A program made the translations under genes and the position numbers. From the NCBI RefSeq assembly GCF_008369165.1, contig NZ_VOBA01000001.1, positions 372,001 through 436,000 of the forward strand: a DNA stretch of 64,000 bases, read 5' to 3'. A model generated the notes under the pieces. The model did not search any database. It was not told the origin of the DNA and was given only the letters and a program-made list of their open reading frames with translations. Below are positions 1-8,212 of the stretch, one piece after another (positions within the stretch are counted from its first letter, which is position 1; the number at the start of each line of letters is the position of its first letter). Origin of the DNA: Dietzia sp. ANT_WB102 (lineage in GTDB: Bacteria > Actinomycetota > Actinomycetes > Mycobacteriales > Mycobacteriaceae).

Positions 1-15
1 CGGGAGGAGGTCCGT

Positions 16-933
16 CTAGCGGAGGGTGACCTGGCGGGCTCGCAGGCCGTCGCGGGACGAGCGTTCGTCCGAGGTGAGGGGCGTGTCGTCGGCGAGCGCC
101 TCGGCGAGCCGGGCGTCGAGCTCCTGCAGCGCCGGCACCCACTCCTGGTGATGCATCTCGCGGTCTAGGTCGAACACGGGCACGAGCAGCCCGTGCGTGC
201 GGAACGACCCGGCGAAGCGGGACCCCTCGCCCAGATCGAGCGCCCCGGTCGCGTGCACTCGGGCGAGCGCCTCGAACAGGTCGTCCTCGTCCTCCGGCCG
301 CACCCAACGGATGTGCGCCTTCTCACCGGCATCGACCCACCAGGCCGCCTCGATACCGTCGGCGGTGACCCGCGCCGACGGCATCATGACCTCGTTGGCG
401 TTGCGGATCGCCTGTGCGATCTCGGGGCCGACCTCCACGCCCTCGGCCACCCACCACGAGAAGTCGTCGTGGACCACGATCTCCAGCGGCGCATCGGCGA
501 CCACGACGTCGGCCAGCCCCGGGGTGGAGTCGGTCGGGTGTGACGAGGTGAGCGTCTCCCCGCCACCGGCGCGGCTCGCCCAGTCCACCGCGTATGCCAG
601 ATCAGCCGCCGGGTCCGGTCCGTGGACCTGGACCTGGAGGCCCACCATCGCTTCCCCGCCGAGCCCCTCGTCGCGGACCAGTCCCGCGATGGCGCCGGGC
701 AGGACGGTGGCCAAGGTGACCTCCCGTCCGCCTTCGACCGGGGTGAGTTGCGCGGTCGCTGATGGCACGAATTCGCGCATCGCCACCATGTCGCACTCCC
801 CGGCGAACCCGGCGAACGGCCGTGGCTCGACGCTCAGTTCCTCACGCTCGGCCGCGCGCGCGGCGATCTTGGCCTGGCGGTTGCCGCCGGCCTTGGGCTC
901 ATTGTGCCGATTCCGTCTACCCACGATCCCCAC
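16..933 (-). CDS. DUF5926 family protein
   Basis: This 305-residue protein starts with GTG at 933. A basic N-terminal tail (about residues 1-35) leads into a core opening with GECDMVAMREFVPSA, which I recognise from memory as the actinobacterial DUF5926 family. The function is unknown, and some database entries for this family carry a misleading SecA-related name. There is no signal peptide or membrane segment, so it is probably cytosolic. The middle of the protein is acidic with conserved tryptophans (for example DDFSWWVAEGVEVG). It lies 46 bp downstream of the glycerophosphodiesterase gene on the same strand and may be co-transcribed with it. I recall a similar pairing near glpQ1 in mycobacteria, but could not check it. 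The family call is fairly secure; no function can be assigned. Confidence 0.75.
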   Translation of the reverse strand: MGIVGRRNRHNEPKAGGNRQAKIAARAAEREELSVEPRPFAGFAGECDMVAMREFVPSATAQLTPVEGGREVTLATVLPGAIAGLVRDEGLGGEAMVGLQVQVHGPDPAADLAYAVDWASRAGGGETLTSSHPTDSTPGLADVVVADAPLEIVVHDDFSWWVAEGVEVGPEIAQAIRNANEVMMPSARVTADGIEAAWWVDAGEKAHIRWVRPEDEDDLFEALARVHATGALDLGEGSRFAGSFRTHGLLVPVFDLDREMHHQEWVPALQELDARLAEALADDTPLTSDERSSRDGLRARQVTLR

Positions 934-979
934 ATTACGGTGCGCCTCCGTCGCCCGCCCGCATAGGCGTCAAGCTTTG

Positions 980-1810
980 TCAGCCGCCTGCGGGCACCTT
1001 GCTCCGGGGAGCGCCCCCTCCGAGGACTGCCAGGGCCCGCGACGGGACGTTGGTGCCCACCCAGTCCACTCCGAGGTCGCGACACAACAGCAGGTCGGCG
1101 GGGTCGTCGACGGTCCAGCAGTAGGTGCTCAGCCCCCGTGATCGCCAGTACTCGACCAGCCACGGCCGTGTCCGCAGCAACCCGATGCCCGCCCCCATCA
1201 GCTGGGCGCCGCACCCCTCGGCGGGCCACGATTTGAAGACGTTCCGGCGCCCGCGCAGCTGCACGGTCGGCACGTCGGGGGCGAGGGTGCGGAAGCGCCG
1301 CACGGCCGCGACCGAGAAGCTCATCATCACGGCGCGCGAGTCGGCGAAGGACCCGGACCGGTCGAGACCGAAGTACCTCAGCTCGTCCCTCAGGGCGGTC
1401 TCGACCCGACCTCCGGACGGCACCGGGTGCTTGGTCTCGAGGAATAGCCGGACCTGCGGGTACGCCTCGGCCATGGCGAGGAAAGCGCGCAGTGTGAGCA
1501 CGTGTTCGGGGGCGCGGTGCACGGGGTGCCACGAGCCCACGTCGAGGGCGGAGACCTGCTCGAGCGTGCTGGCGTGGACCAGCAGGTTCTTGTCGGCGAC
1601 ACGGGCGGTGCTCGCGTCGTGGAGGAGGACGGGAACCCCGTCGGAGGTGAGCCGGACGTCCACCTCGAGCCCCTCGGCGCCCTGTTCGAGGGCCTGGAGG
1701 TAGGCGACACGGGTGAGTTCGGGGAATTCCGCCGAGGCGCCGCGGTGCGCGACGACTCCGCAGCGGGTGGAGACGGGTGAGGGCAGGTGGGTGGTCGCGG
1801 GGACCGTCAC
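980..1810 (-). CDS. Glycerophosphodiester phosphodiesterase (GDPD)
   Basis: The 276-residue product should hydrolyse glycerophosphodiesters to glycerol-3-phosphate and an alcohol, recycling deacylated phospholipid head groups. The GDPD signature is intact: AHRGAS with His22-Arg23, EVDVRLTSDG with the acidic ligands Glu49 and Asp51, and LLHD with His64. A later LFLETKHP segment fits the family TIM barrel. I see no clear signal peptide, so it is probably cytosolic, unlike secreted GlpQ enzymes. The GTG start at 1810 is preceded by an AAGGAG ribosome site that overlaps the stop region of the upstream DUF4328 gene, with only 3 bp between the genes. That suggests translational coupling. Substrate preference cannot be read from the sequence. 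Confidence 0.88.
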   Translation of the reverse strand: MTVPATTHLPSPVSTRCGVVAHRGASAEFPELTRVAYLQALEQGAEGLEVDVRLTSDGVPVLLHDASTARVADKNLLVHASTLEQVSALDVGSWHPVHRAPEHVLTLRAFLAMAEAYPQVRLFLETKHPVPSGGRVETALRDELRYFGLDRSGSFADSRAVMMSFSVAAVRRFRTLAPDVPTVQLRGRRNVFKSWPAEGCGAQLMGAGIGLLRTRPWLVEYWRSRGLSTYCWTVDDPADLLLCRDLGVDWVGTNVPSRALAVLGGGAPRSKVPAGG

Positions 1811-1813
1811 GTC

Positions 1814-2656
1814 TCACTCCTTCCGGGTTGCGGACGTTTCCAGAATCCCCACCGCGATGAACCTGCGGGTGAACCGCGGGGAAGGCTCACTGAAACTCTC
1901 CATGACACCCCGGGTCTCGCGGACCGCCCACACGGCGGCGAGGGCGGCCAGTGCGGTGAGCAGGACGGTGTCGGCGGCGGCCTGGGCGCCGTCGCCGCTG
2001 CCGCGCCACAGGGCGACCGCGACCGCCAGCGCGTTGACGGCCCAGGCCGCCCACCAGCGGCGCAGTTCTGTCCGGGACGGGGCGCGGGTCGACACTCGGC
2101 GTAGTTCCTCGAGGTAGACGGGGAGCCGGAAGAAGTTAATGACGACGAGAAGGCTGCCCACCCAGAGGCCCGTCCGTGAACGGGGGTCCCGAACCGGTGC
2201 GTACGCCCGTCGCCGCGTCTCCACGAGCCATGCCGTCGCAGTGACCGCCGCAGCGACCCCTACGGCGATGGCGACGATCCCGGTCACCCAGACCAGTGCG
2301 GAGGTGAGGGCCTCCAGCCACCACGGTGCGAGCCGGTCCGCATACCAGGACAGGGCGGCGTACCGCAGACCATGGGCCACGGCGGTGGCGACGAACCATG
2401 CGCCGGCCGCCCGCATGATGCCGGGGGCGGCGGTGGCCAGGCGGGCCGGTGTCGGCTCGGCCGGCTGCACCCGGCGGCGCGGTATCGCCACGGGCGGCAA
2501 GCCCCAGTGGGGAGTGGCGGGATAGGTGGGGGTGCGATCGCCCCACGCGGGTCCGGTGCGGCGCCGCGGGACGGGTGGCCGCGTCACGGGCGTCGGGGGG
2601 CGCCACGGCGGATGCGCGACCCAGCGCCACTGCCCCTGCCGCCGCGGTGTGGTCAT
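1814..2656 (-). CDS. DUF4328 multi-pass membrane protein
   Basis: This is a roughly 280-residue protein with a Pro/Arg-rich N-terminal 75 residues (tryptophans in QWRWVAHPPW) followed by several hydrophobic helices. The conserved stretch RRAYAPVRDPRSRTGLWVG lies between transmembrane segments and matches DUF4328 proteins of corynebacteria and relatives. Function is unknown; it is presumably an inner-membrane protein. I start it at the ATG at 2656. An ATG three codons upstream (2665) is equally possible. The open frame runs on to 3040, but that part lies antisense to the DUF488 gene and is not believable. It is divergent from DUF488 across about 50-60 bp and is followed closely by the GDPD gene, so the two probably form an operon with the DUF5926 gene. 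Confidence 0.72.
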   Translation of the reverse strand: MTTPRRQGQWRWVAHPPWRPPTPVTRPPVPRRRTGPAWGDRTPTYPATPHWGLPPVAIPRRRVQPAEPTPARLATAAPGIMRAAGAWFVATAVAHGLRYAALSWYADRLAPWWLEALTSALVWVTGIVAIAVGVAAAVTATAWLVETRRRAYAPVRDPRSRTGLWVGSLLVVINFFRLPVYLEELRRVSTRAPSRTELRRWWAAWAVNALAVAVALWRGSGDGAQAAADTVLLTALAALAAVWAVRETRGVMESFSEPSPRFTRRFIAVGILETSATRKE

Positions 2657-2716
2657 GGCGACCATGCTGACACAGGACAGGTGGCGCGGGACGGCGGTGT
2701 GCCGGACCCTAGATGC

Positions 2717-3088
2717 ATGTCCGTGAGCTGCCTGCGCGTCCACGACCTCGTCTCGGGAGAAGTCGATCCCGGCGGTGCCCACGTCGTCCTCGTAGACCGG
2801 CTGTGGCCTCGGGGCGTGAGCAAGGAGTCTTTCGATCATGACGAGTGGTGCAAGGACGTGGCCCCGTCCGACGACCTGCGCCGCGAGTTCCACCACGGCG
2901 AGGTGGACTTCGACCGGTTCGCGGAGCGGTACCGGGAGGAGCTGTCCCGGAACCCCGCAGCCGATGAGGTGGCACGCCTGACGGCGCTGGCGACCGACGG
3001 CGACCTGGTGCTCGCCTACTCGGCACAAGACACCGAACACAACAACGCTGTGGTGCTCGCGGACGAAATCCGCGCAAACGCCCGCTGA
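2717..3088 (+). CDS. DUF488 family protein
   Basis: This 123-residue cytosolic protein contains VLVDRLWPRGVSKE near the N-terminus and LAYSAQDTEHNNAVVLADEI near the C-terminus, both hallmarks of the short DUF488 (YeaO-like) family. The biochemical role of the family is not established. I chose the ATG at 2717 because the homologous region begins directly after it (SCLRVHDLV); upstream codons in frame read as low-quality sequence. It is divergently arranged with the DUF4328 gene. It is complete and of normal length for the family. Confidence 0.82.
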   Translation: MSVSCLRVHDLVSGEVDPGGAHVVLVDRLWPRGVSKESFDHDEWCKDVAPSDDLRREFHHGEVDFDRFAERYREELSRNPAADEVARLTALATDGDLVLAYSAQDTEHNNAVVLADEIRANAR

Positions 3089-3187
3089 CCGGCCCTTTTA
3101 GACCGGATACCTGTCACATTCCGCGAACGATGCGAACAGTTTGCGTGCCCTTCGTCACATTAGGGGTGACGGACCGCGGCAGCGTGT

Positions 3188-3349
3188 GTATGGTCATTCT
3201 CAGTAGTTGAAATCGTTCGTTGTATTTCTGTAGATCCACCGTCCTTGCGAGAGGACAGTGCGGCACCGCAGGGAAACACACAGCACGCTCTCTGCTGCAG
3301 CATCCGGTACTCCGACAAGCGGAGTACCAACTCTCGAAAGGACGCCACT
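3188..3349 (+). promoter_or_regulatory. Promoter and long 5' leader of the cold-shock gene
   Basis: The 261 bp between DUF488 and the cold-shock gene hold no gene. A TATGGT hexamer at 3188-3193 is a plausible -10 box and would give a leader of about 150 nt; an alternative TTGAAA lies at 3207-3212. Long structured leaders are typical of cspA-type genes and can act as RNA thermometers, but I cannot prove that here. The ribosome site GAAAGGA is at 3336-3342. Confidence 0.4.
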
Positions 3350-3553
3350 ATGGCTACCGGTACCGTGAAGTGGTTCAACGCCGACAAGGGCTTCGGCTTC
3401 ATCGCCCCCGACGACGGCTCCGCCGACGTCTTCGCCCACTTCTCCGCCATCCAGGGCTCGGGCTACCGCTCGCTCGAGGAGAACCAGCAGGTCTCCTTCG
3501 ACGTCGCGCAGGGCGCCAAGGGCCTGCAGGCGGAGAACATCACCCCGATGTGA
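3350..3553 (+). CDS. cspA: Cold-shock protein (CspA family)
   Basis: This is a 67-residue single cold-shock domain that binds single-stranded RNA and DNA and acts as an RNA chaperone in the cytoplasm. Both nucleic-acid motifs are present: RNP1 KGFGFI at residues 13-18 and RNP2 DVFAHF at 26-31. The length is the family norm. The ATG at 3350 has a good GAAAGGA site 7 bp upstream, which settles the start although the frame is open from 3245. It is transcribed from its own long leader and ends in front of two strong hairpins shared with the convergent msrA gene. I cannot tell whether it is cold-inducible or constitutive. Confidence 0.95.
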   Translation: MATGTVKWFNADKGFGFIAPDDGSADVFAHFSAIQGSGYRSLEENQQVSFDVAQGAKGLQAENITPM

Positions 3554-3590
3554 TCTGACGTCAGAGCGATCTGACGTTTAGAGACTCCAC

Positions 3591-3628
3591 GAGAGGGCCC
3601 GGCAGGAGAAATCCTGCCGGGCCCTCTC
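3591..3628. terminator. Perfect 17-bp hairpin with GAAA tetraloop
   Basis: GAGAGGGCCCGGCAGGA (3591-3607) pairs perfectly with 3612-3628 around a GAAA loop. It lies 38 bp after the cold-shock stop codon and is a likely terminator. There is no long U tract, as is usual in actinobacteria. Confidence 0.8.
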
Positions 3629-3634
3629 GCATGT

Positions 3635-3679
3635 CCGCACAAGTCTCTAGGCCCCTCGGACGCCTAGAGACTTGTGCGG
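3635..3679. terminator. Second perfect hairpin, 18-bp stem
   Basis: CCGCACAAGTCTCTAGGC (3635-3652) pairs perfectly with 3662-3679 around a 9-nt loop. It lies 6 bp beyond the first hairpin and 22 bp from the msrA stop, so it probably terminates msrA from the other strand. Together the two insulate the convergent genes. Confidence 0.75.
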
Positions 3680-3700
3680 TGCTGGAAAGCCCGCTCTGGC

Positions 3701-4378
3701 TCAGATGGGGCAGGCGACGCCGCTGCGAACGTGACAGTCGTAGCCGCCCGGATTCTTGACGAGGTACTGCTGATGGTAGTTCTCGGCGTAGAAGAACCTG
3801 CCGGACCGAACATCCTCCAGTTCGCCGATCTCGGTCGTCAATGGCCCGTAGCCTGCGGCGTCGAGCTCCTTCTGGTAGCCGGCAGCGAGACGGCGGGCCG
3901 CCTCCAGCTGCTCCGGCGTGGTCGTGAAGATTGCCGAGCGGTACTGCGTCCCCATGTCATTGCCCTGGCGCATCCCCTGCGTGGGGTCGTGCCACTCGAA
4001 GAACGTGGCCAAAAGCTTCTCCACCGGTAGCACTTCGGGATCGAAGACGACCAGGACGGCCTCGGTGTGGCCAGTCGCGCCGGTGCAGGTCTCCTCGTAC
4101 GTGGGGTTCGGCGTCCACCCTCCGGCGTAACCGGCGGCGGTCGTCCAGACCCCGTCGAGTTGCCAGAGCACCTTCTCCGCACCCCAGAAGCAGCCCATGC
4201 CGAGCACTATCGATTCGTGGCCCTCTGGGAACGGCGGGACCATCGGGTTTCCGGTGACGATGTTCTCCGGCGCCACCACCACCTGTTCCGCCCGGCCCGG
4301 GAGCGCCGCCTCTGCCTCGACGACGGTGGTCGCCGTGCGCATTGCAGCTTGTCTGATCGCGTCTTGTAGCCAGCCCAT
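3701..4378 (-). CDS. msrA: Peptide-methionine (S)-S-oxide reductase MsrA
   Basis: The 225-residue enzyme reduces methionine-S-sulfoxide in oxidised proteins, using thioredoxin. The catalytic motif GCFWG is intact with Cys63. Cys215 and Cys223 near the C-terminus are candidates for the resolving cysteines. The family segments YAGG, YEETCTGATGHTEAV and YHQQYL are all present. About 50 residues precede the catalytic motif, a common N-terminal extension in actinobacterial MsrA. I start it at the ATG at 4378 (GWLQDAIRQAAM); the frame continues upstream without family similarity. It is convergent with the cold-shock gene and divergent from the small membrane-protein ORF at 4485. Close to sodA, it suggests an oxidative-stress neighbourhood rather than an operon. 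Confidence 0.94.
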   Translation of the reverse strand: MGWLQDAIRQAAMRTATTVVEAEAALPGRAEQVVVAPENIVTGNPMVPPFPEGHESIVLGMGCFWGAEKVLWQLDGVWTTAAGYAGGWTPNPTYEETCTGATGHTEAVLVVFDPEVLPVEKLLATFFEWHDPTQGMRQGNDMGTQYRSAIFTTTPEQLEAARRLAAGYQKELDAAGYGPLTTEIGELEDVRSGRFFYAENYHQQYLVKNPGGYDCHVRSGVACPI

Positions 4379-4445
4379 GCCGCCAGGGTAACCCTGTCCT
4401 CCACTCGTGACCCCGCCGTGACGTGACCAATCCCACATCGGGCGT

Positions 4446-4474
4446 TAGGGTGGTCGCTATAACGACCGAGGGGG
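4446..4474 (+). promoter_or_regulatory. -10 box and ribosome site of a small ORF
   Basis: TAGGGT at 4446-4451 matches the TAnnnT -10 pattern used elsewhere in this window, and GAGGGGG at 4468-4474 is a strong ribosome site 10 bp before the GTG at 4485. Their spacing supports the small gene being real. Confidence 0.5.
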
Positions 4475-4484
4475 TGAACTCGAC

Positions 4485-4658
4485 GTGACCGCTACACAAC
4501 CCGCCGCACAACGCCTGCGCGCGATTTTCGAAGCTGGGCCGCCGGAGCCTTTCGAAGGGTCCGGCTGCAGCGATCACGTACGCCGCCGCAACCTCCGTGT
4601 GAGCGTCGCGATCGCGCTGGGCCTCCTGCTTGTGCTCATCGCCCTCATTGCGCTCTGA
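4485..4658 (+). CDS. Small single-pass membrane protein (57 aa)
   Basis: I do not recognise this protein. The GTG at 4485 opens a 57-residue frame ending at the TGA at 4656-4658. The N-terminal half is polar ([20 protein letters not shown]). A basic patch HVRRRNLRV then leads into one strongly hydrophobic C-terminal helix ([19 protein letters not shown]) that ends the protein. This is the layout of a tail-anchored or single-pass small membrane protein. Support comes from a purine-rich GAGGGGG site 10 bp upstream, a -10-like TAGGGT, and the lack of any other gene in the 294 bp between msrA and the NUDIX gene. It is divergent from msrA. No function is implied. Confidence 0.6.
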   Translation: MTATQPAAQRLRAIFEAGPPEPFEGSGCSDHVRRRNLRVSVAIALGLLLVLIALIAL

Positions 4659-4672
4659 GCAGGGACGTTCCT

Positions 4673-5101
4673 TCACTCGAGACAGTCGCGTGCGACGCGT
4701 ACGAGCAGGGGCGCCCACGGTGCGCACGAGTGCTCAGGCAGCGTAGCGATGTGGGCCATCTCCCCCATCGTCACCCACCGGACCTCCTCGATCTCGGCAC
4801 GAGGCCGCTGATCCCCGTCGACCTCGGCAGCAAATACTTCGGAGATCAACGAGAAGCCCGGTTCGTTGGCGGTGGCGGTCTCGAACCGACCGAGGAATGT
4901 GAGCCCGTCGGGGGCGATGGTCACCCCCAGTTCCTCGTCTACCTCGCGGACAGCGCACGCCACCGGCGACTCCCCGGCTTCCCACTTCCCGCCGGGCAGC
5001 ATGTAACGCTCGGTTCCCGTCTTCCGCACTGTCACCACTGCCCCGTCGGGCCGGGTGAGCACCACGGCGGAAACCGAGATGACGCCGGCCCCAGAAGCCA
5101 T
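4673..5101 (-). CDS. NUDIX hydrolase (MutT-like)
   Basis: This 142-residue NUDIX pyrophosphohydrolase probably acts on a nucleotide or related diphosphate. The full NUDIX box is visible at residues 38-60 ([23 protein letters not shown]), matching GX5EX7REUXEEXGU with all metal-binding glutamates. The C-terminal [12 protein letters not shown] segment resembles small actinobacterial MutT-like proteins. I prefer the ATG at 5101; an ATG nine codons upstream at 5128 is possible and neither has a clear ribosome site. The open frame continues far upstream, but that part is antisense to sodA. It is convergent with the small membrane ORF, with stops 14 bp apart. The exact substrate cannot be told from sequence. 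Confidence 0.88.
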   Translation of the reverse strand: MASGAGVISVSAVVLTRPDGAVVTVRKTGTERYMLPGGKWEAGESPVACAVREVDEELGVTIAPDGLTFLGRFETATANEPGFSLISEVFAAEVDGDQRPRAEIEEVRWVTMGEMAHIATLPEHSCAPWAPLLVRVARDCLE

Positions 5102-5275
5102 ATCGGAGTGATCCACGTTCCCGATCATGGCAGGCCACCGGATCCGGTGCCGACCGACGGCAGTGCAGCCCGACGCGGCGCTTTGCAGATCACTATGGTG
5201 GGGGTGGACGTCGTGACGGGCGCCACGGGCGACGCCCGCGTGCAGCCCGCCACTCAACCGAAAGGACACTCCACT

Positions 5276-5878
5276 ATGGCCGAGTACGTTCTTCCCGATC
5301 TCGACTACGATTACGGCGCTCTCGAGCCGCACATCTCCGGCGAGATCATGGAACTGCACCACTCCAAGCACCATGCGACCTACGTCAAGGGTGCGAACGA
5401 CGCCATCGAGCAGCTCGCCGCGGCCCGCGAGGACGGCAGCATCGCCGCCAAGGCCCCGCTGCTGAGCAAGAACCTGGCCTTCCACCTCGGCGGCCACACC
5501 AACCACTCCGTGTTCTGGCAGAACATGTCGCCGAACGGAGGCGACAAGCCCGAGGGTGAGCTGGCCTCCGCGATCGACGCCGAGTTCGGCTCCTTCGACA
5601 AGTTCCAGGCCCACTTCAATGCCGCCGCCACGACCCTGCAGGGTTCGGGCTGGGCCGTCCTGGGCTGGGACCACATCGGGCAGCGCCTGATCATCCAGCA
5701 GCTCACGGACCAGCAGGGCAACATCTCGATCAACATCACCCCGCTGCTGATGCTGGACATGTGGGAGCACGCCTTCTACCTGCAGTACAAGAACGTCAAG
5801 CCGGACTACGTCAAGGCTTGGTGGAACGTCGTCAACTGGGCGGATGTCGCCCAGCGATACGCCGCCGCCAAGGGCTGA
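5276..5878 (+). CDS. sodA: Superoxide dismutase, Mn/Fe type
   Basis: The 200-residue enzyme dismutates superoxide to oxygen and hydrogen peroxide. Metal ligands are recognisable: the first His of HHSKHH (His28) and the DMWEHAFY motif supplying the Asp and His ligands near residues 160-165. The [12 protein letters not shown] segment supplies another. Whether Mn or Fe is bound cannot be decided with certainty. The ATG at 5276 has the ribosome site GAAAGGA at 5259-5265 and fits the family N-terminus ([19 protein letters not shown]). A TATGGT at 5194-5199 is a possible -10 box. It is divergent from the NUDIX gene and followed by a strong hairpin at 5916-5951. No signal peptide is visible, although some relatives are exported by other routes. 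Confidence 0.96.
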   Translation: MAEYVLPDLDYDYGALEPHISGEIMELHHSKHHATYVKGANDAIEQLAAAREDGSIAAKAPLLSKNLAFHLGGHTNHSVFWQNMSPNGGDKPEGELASAIDAEFGSFDKFQAHFNAAATTLQGSGWAVLGWDHIGQRLIIQQLTDQQGNISINITPLLMLDMWEHAFYLQYKNVKPDYVKAWWNVVNWADVAQRYAAAKG

Positions 5879-5915
5879 AGGCAGGCCTAGCGCTTCACGG
5901 CTCACTGAGCTCGTT

Positions 5916-5951
5916 GCGGCCCGGGTGGGGATCCTCCCCCGCCCGGGCCGC
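5916..5951 (+). terminator. sodA terminator hairpin
   Basis: GCGGCCCGGG (5916-5925) pairs with CCCGGGCCGC (5942-5951), and the inner GGGG/CCCC runs extend the stem around a short ATCCT-like loop. It lies 38 bp past the sodA stop. Confidence 0.7.
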
Positions 5952-6025
5952 TGCTCATTCGTCGCCGCACCGGGTATCCGGAGCGGCGCCCTGGGAAGGA
6001 CCCACCGGACGAGCGTCCGATTGGG

Positions 6026-6060
6026 TAGCGTGCGCCCCATCGCGGTGATGTGAATCACCG
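6026..6060 (+). promoter_or_regulatory. Ceramidase promoter with CRP/GlxR-like palindrome
   Basis: TAGCGT at 6026-6031 fits the -10 pattern, and CGGTGATGTGAATCACCG at 6043-6060 is a perfect 6+6 bp inverted repeat. Its GTGA-N6-TCAC core matches CRP/GlxR-type operators, with outer bases that deviate (G..C instead of T..A). Placed just downstream of the predicted transcription start, it would repress. The regulator's identity is inferred. Confidence 0.45.
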
Positions 6061-6085
6061 TTGCACGCGCACCCGGGGAGAACAG

Positions 6086-8134
6086 ATGTCCGACAACCGA
6101 ATTACCGTCAGCCGCCGCACCGTCCTAAGCGGGGCGGCCGCACTCGGCGGGGTCGCGGCCCTGCAGTCGCTCCTCCCGGCGGTCGCCTCCGGCCAGTCGA
6201 CCGCCATGTACGTCGGCCGCGGCATCGGCGACATGACCGGAGAGCCGCTGGGCGCGGGCATGAACGGCTACGCGGACACCGAGCAGCTCTCCGTAGGGCT
6301 GCACTTACGACAGAGGGCCCGCGCCTTCATCTTTGCCGACTCGCCGTCGTCGCACCGATTCCTCCACGTCACCGCCGAGACCGGTCTCATCTTCCAATCG
6401 ATTCAGCAGGAGGTACTTCGCCGGCTGGCCGCCGAATTCGGCGACACCTACCACGAAGGCAACGTGGTCATCACCGCCACGCACACCCACGTCGCGCCCG
6501 GCGGGACATCCGGTCACCCGATGGTCGACCTGACGATGCTCGGTTTCCGACCGGTGACCTTCGAGGCCAATGTCGCCGGAATCGTCGACGCCGTGCGCAT
6601 GGCCCACCGCGACATGGCGCCGTCGAGCGTCGGGATCAGCACCGGGGCTCTCCACGACGCCAGCGTCAACCGCTCGCGCGGTTCGTTCGACCGCGACACC
6701 CCCGAGGAACGGGCGCACTTCCCCGAGGGCATCGACCCGAGGTCGCAGTCCCTGCAGATCACCAGGGACGGGCGGCTGGTGGGCGTGCTCAACTGGTTCG
6801 CTGCCCACGCCACGTCGATGACCTCGCACAACCAGGTCGCCTCCTCGGACAACAAGGGGTACGCGGCCTGGCACTGGGAACGCGAGGTGGCCGGGCAGGA
6901 CTACCTCGACGGCAGCACGCCACACCTCGTCACCGCGTTCGCCCAGACCAACCCGGGCGACGTGAGCCCTAACCTCGAGCTCTCCCCCGGTCACGGGCCG
7001 ACCGCTGACGAATGGCTCAACACCCGCACGATCGGCGAGCGGCAGTTCGCGGCCGCTCGCGACCAGGTCGACCGAGGGGTCCGCCCGCTCGGTAGCGGCG
7101 TCGACGTCCGGCACCGCTGGGTGGACATGTCCGCGGTGGAGGTGAGACCCGAGTTCACCGGCGACGGTCACACGCACCGGACGGCGGTGGCAGCCCTGGG
7201 CGCGTCCTTCGCCGCCGGCAGTCAGGAGGACGGGGGCGGTGGAGACGAACTGCCCTTTATGGAGGGCGACCGCGGCGGGAACCCGGTGATCGCGGCCATC
7301 GCCGATGTAGTCATGCCGGCGTGGCTGCGGGAGGCCCACGGCGCCAAGGAGATCCTTCTCCCGGTGGGCCTGGTCCCGAACGCGATCCAGCGCGTGTACC
7401 CGTTCCACCTAGTCCGGCTGGGCTCGCACTACCTGTTCACGTTGGGATTCGAACCGACCGTGGTTGCTGGCCTGCGGTTGCGCCGGACGCTGTCCGCGGA
7501 ACTGGGGGTGCCCGAGGACCATGTCACCATCCAGGGGTACTCCAACGCGTACGGCCACTACATCACGACGCCCGAGGAGTACTCGGCCCAGAACTACGAG
7601 GGCGGTGCGACGGCGTTCGGGCCGTGGACACTGCCCGCCATCCAGCAGGTCGCCGCCGAGCTGGCCCGCTCGATGCGGGCCGGGACGCCATTGGATCCCG
7701 GCACCTTCGAACGGGACCTCACCGGACAGATACCCGTTTCCCCGCTGGGCAATCCGACCGTGGACACCCCGGCCCCATTCCGGAACTTCGGGGACGTCCT
7801 GGACCCGCCGATGGCCGAGTATCGCGTCGGCCAGCGCGTCGCGGTGCGGTTCTGTGGCACCCACCCCAATTCCGACCTTCGCCGGGGAGACACGTACCTG
7901 GCGATCGAACGCCGCGAGGGCGACCGGTGGGTGCGGGTTCATGACGACGGCGACTGGTCCACGATGATCGTGTTCGAGGGCCTGCTGACCGTCACAAATG
8001 CGCTCGTCACCTGGGACGTCCCGCCGGGCACTCCGGCCGGTGCGTACCGCGTGGTCTACACAGCTTCGGGCCGCGCGATCGACGGCAGCCTGTTCCCCGT
8101 GAGGGGGGAGAGCCCGGCCTTCGACGTGCGCTGA
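6086..8134 (+). CDS. Neutral/alkaline ceramidase, Tat-exported
   Basis: The 682-residue enzyme hydrolyses the N-acyl bond of ceramide to sphingoid base and fatty acid, outside the cell. A twin-arginine signal is clear: SRRTVLSG with Arg10-Arg11, then a hydrophobic stretch ending in ASGQS. The family zinc site is seen in THTHVAPGG (His133, His135), and NPGDVSPN contains the expected nucleophile Ser294. The C-terminal 150 residues form the beta-sandwich typical of neutral ceramidases. I start at the ATG at 6086 because GGGGAGA lies 5-11 bp upstream and it places the RR motif correctly; the frame is open from 6050. Actinobacterial homologues (I recall Rv0669c) exist. The bacterium probably meets ceramide in host or environmental lipids, but that is inference. 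Confidence 0.92.
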   Translation: MSDNRITVSRRTVLSGAAALGGVAALQSLLPAVASGQSTAMYVGRGIGDMTGEPLGAGMNGYADTEQLSVGLHLRQRARAFIFADSPSSHRFLHVTAETGLIFQSIQQEVLRRLAAEFGDTYHEGNVVITATHTHVAPGGTSGHPMVDLTMLGFRPVTFEANVAGIVDAVRMAHRDMAPSSVGISTGALHDASVNRSRGSFDRDTPEERAHFPEGIDPRSQSLQITRDGRLVGVLNWFAAHATSMTSHNQVASSDNKGYAAWHWEREVAGQDYLDGSTPHLVTAFAQTNPGDVSPNLELSPGHGPTADEWLNTRTIGERQFAAARDQVDRGVRPLGSGVDVRHRWVDMSAVEVRPEFTGDGHTHRTAVAALGASFAAGSQEDGGGGDELPFMEGDRGGNPVIAAIADVVMPAWLREAHGAKEILLPVGLVPNAIQRVYPFHLVRLGSHYLFTLGFEPTVVAGLRLRRTLSAELGVPEDHVTIQGYSNAYGHYITTPEEYSAQNYEGGATAFGPWTLPAIQQVAAELARSMRAGTPLDPGTFERDLTGQIPVSPLGNPTVDTPAPFRNFGDVLDPPMAEYRVGQRVAVRFCGTHPNSDLRRGDTYLAIERREGDRWVRVHDDGDWSTMIVFEGLLTVTNALVTWDVPPGTPAGAYRVVYTASGRAIDGSLFPVRGESPAFDVR

Positions 8135-8212
8135 CGGCGGGTCTGGGACACTGGGGGCGACATTCGTTGCACTTCCTAGTGCTCGTTCTCCCTAAACGAA
8201 AGGACTTCGCCC

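Noticed and set aside
2657-3040. N-terminal extension of the DUF4328 protein
   Set aside because: The extension is antisense to the DUF488 gene, which has clear family motifs; the DUF4328 core begins after the ATG at 2656.
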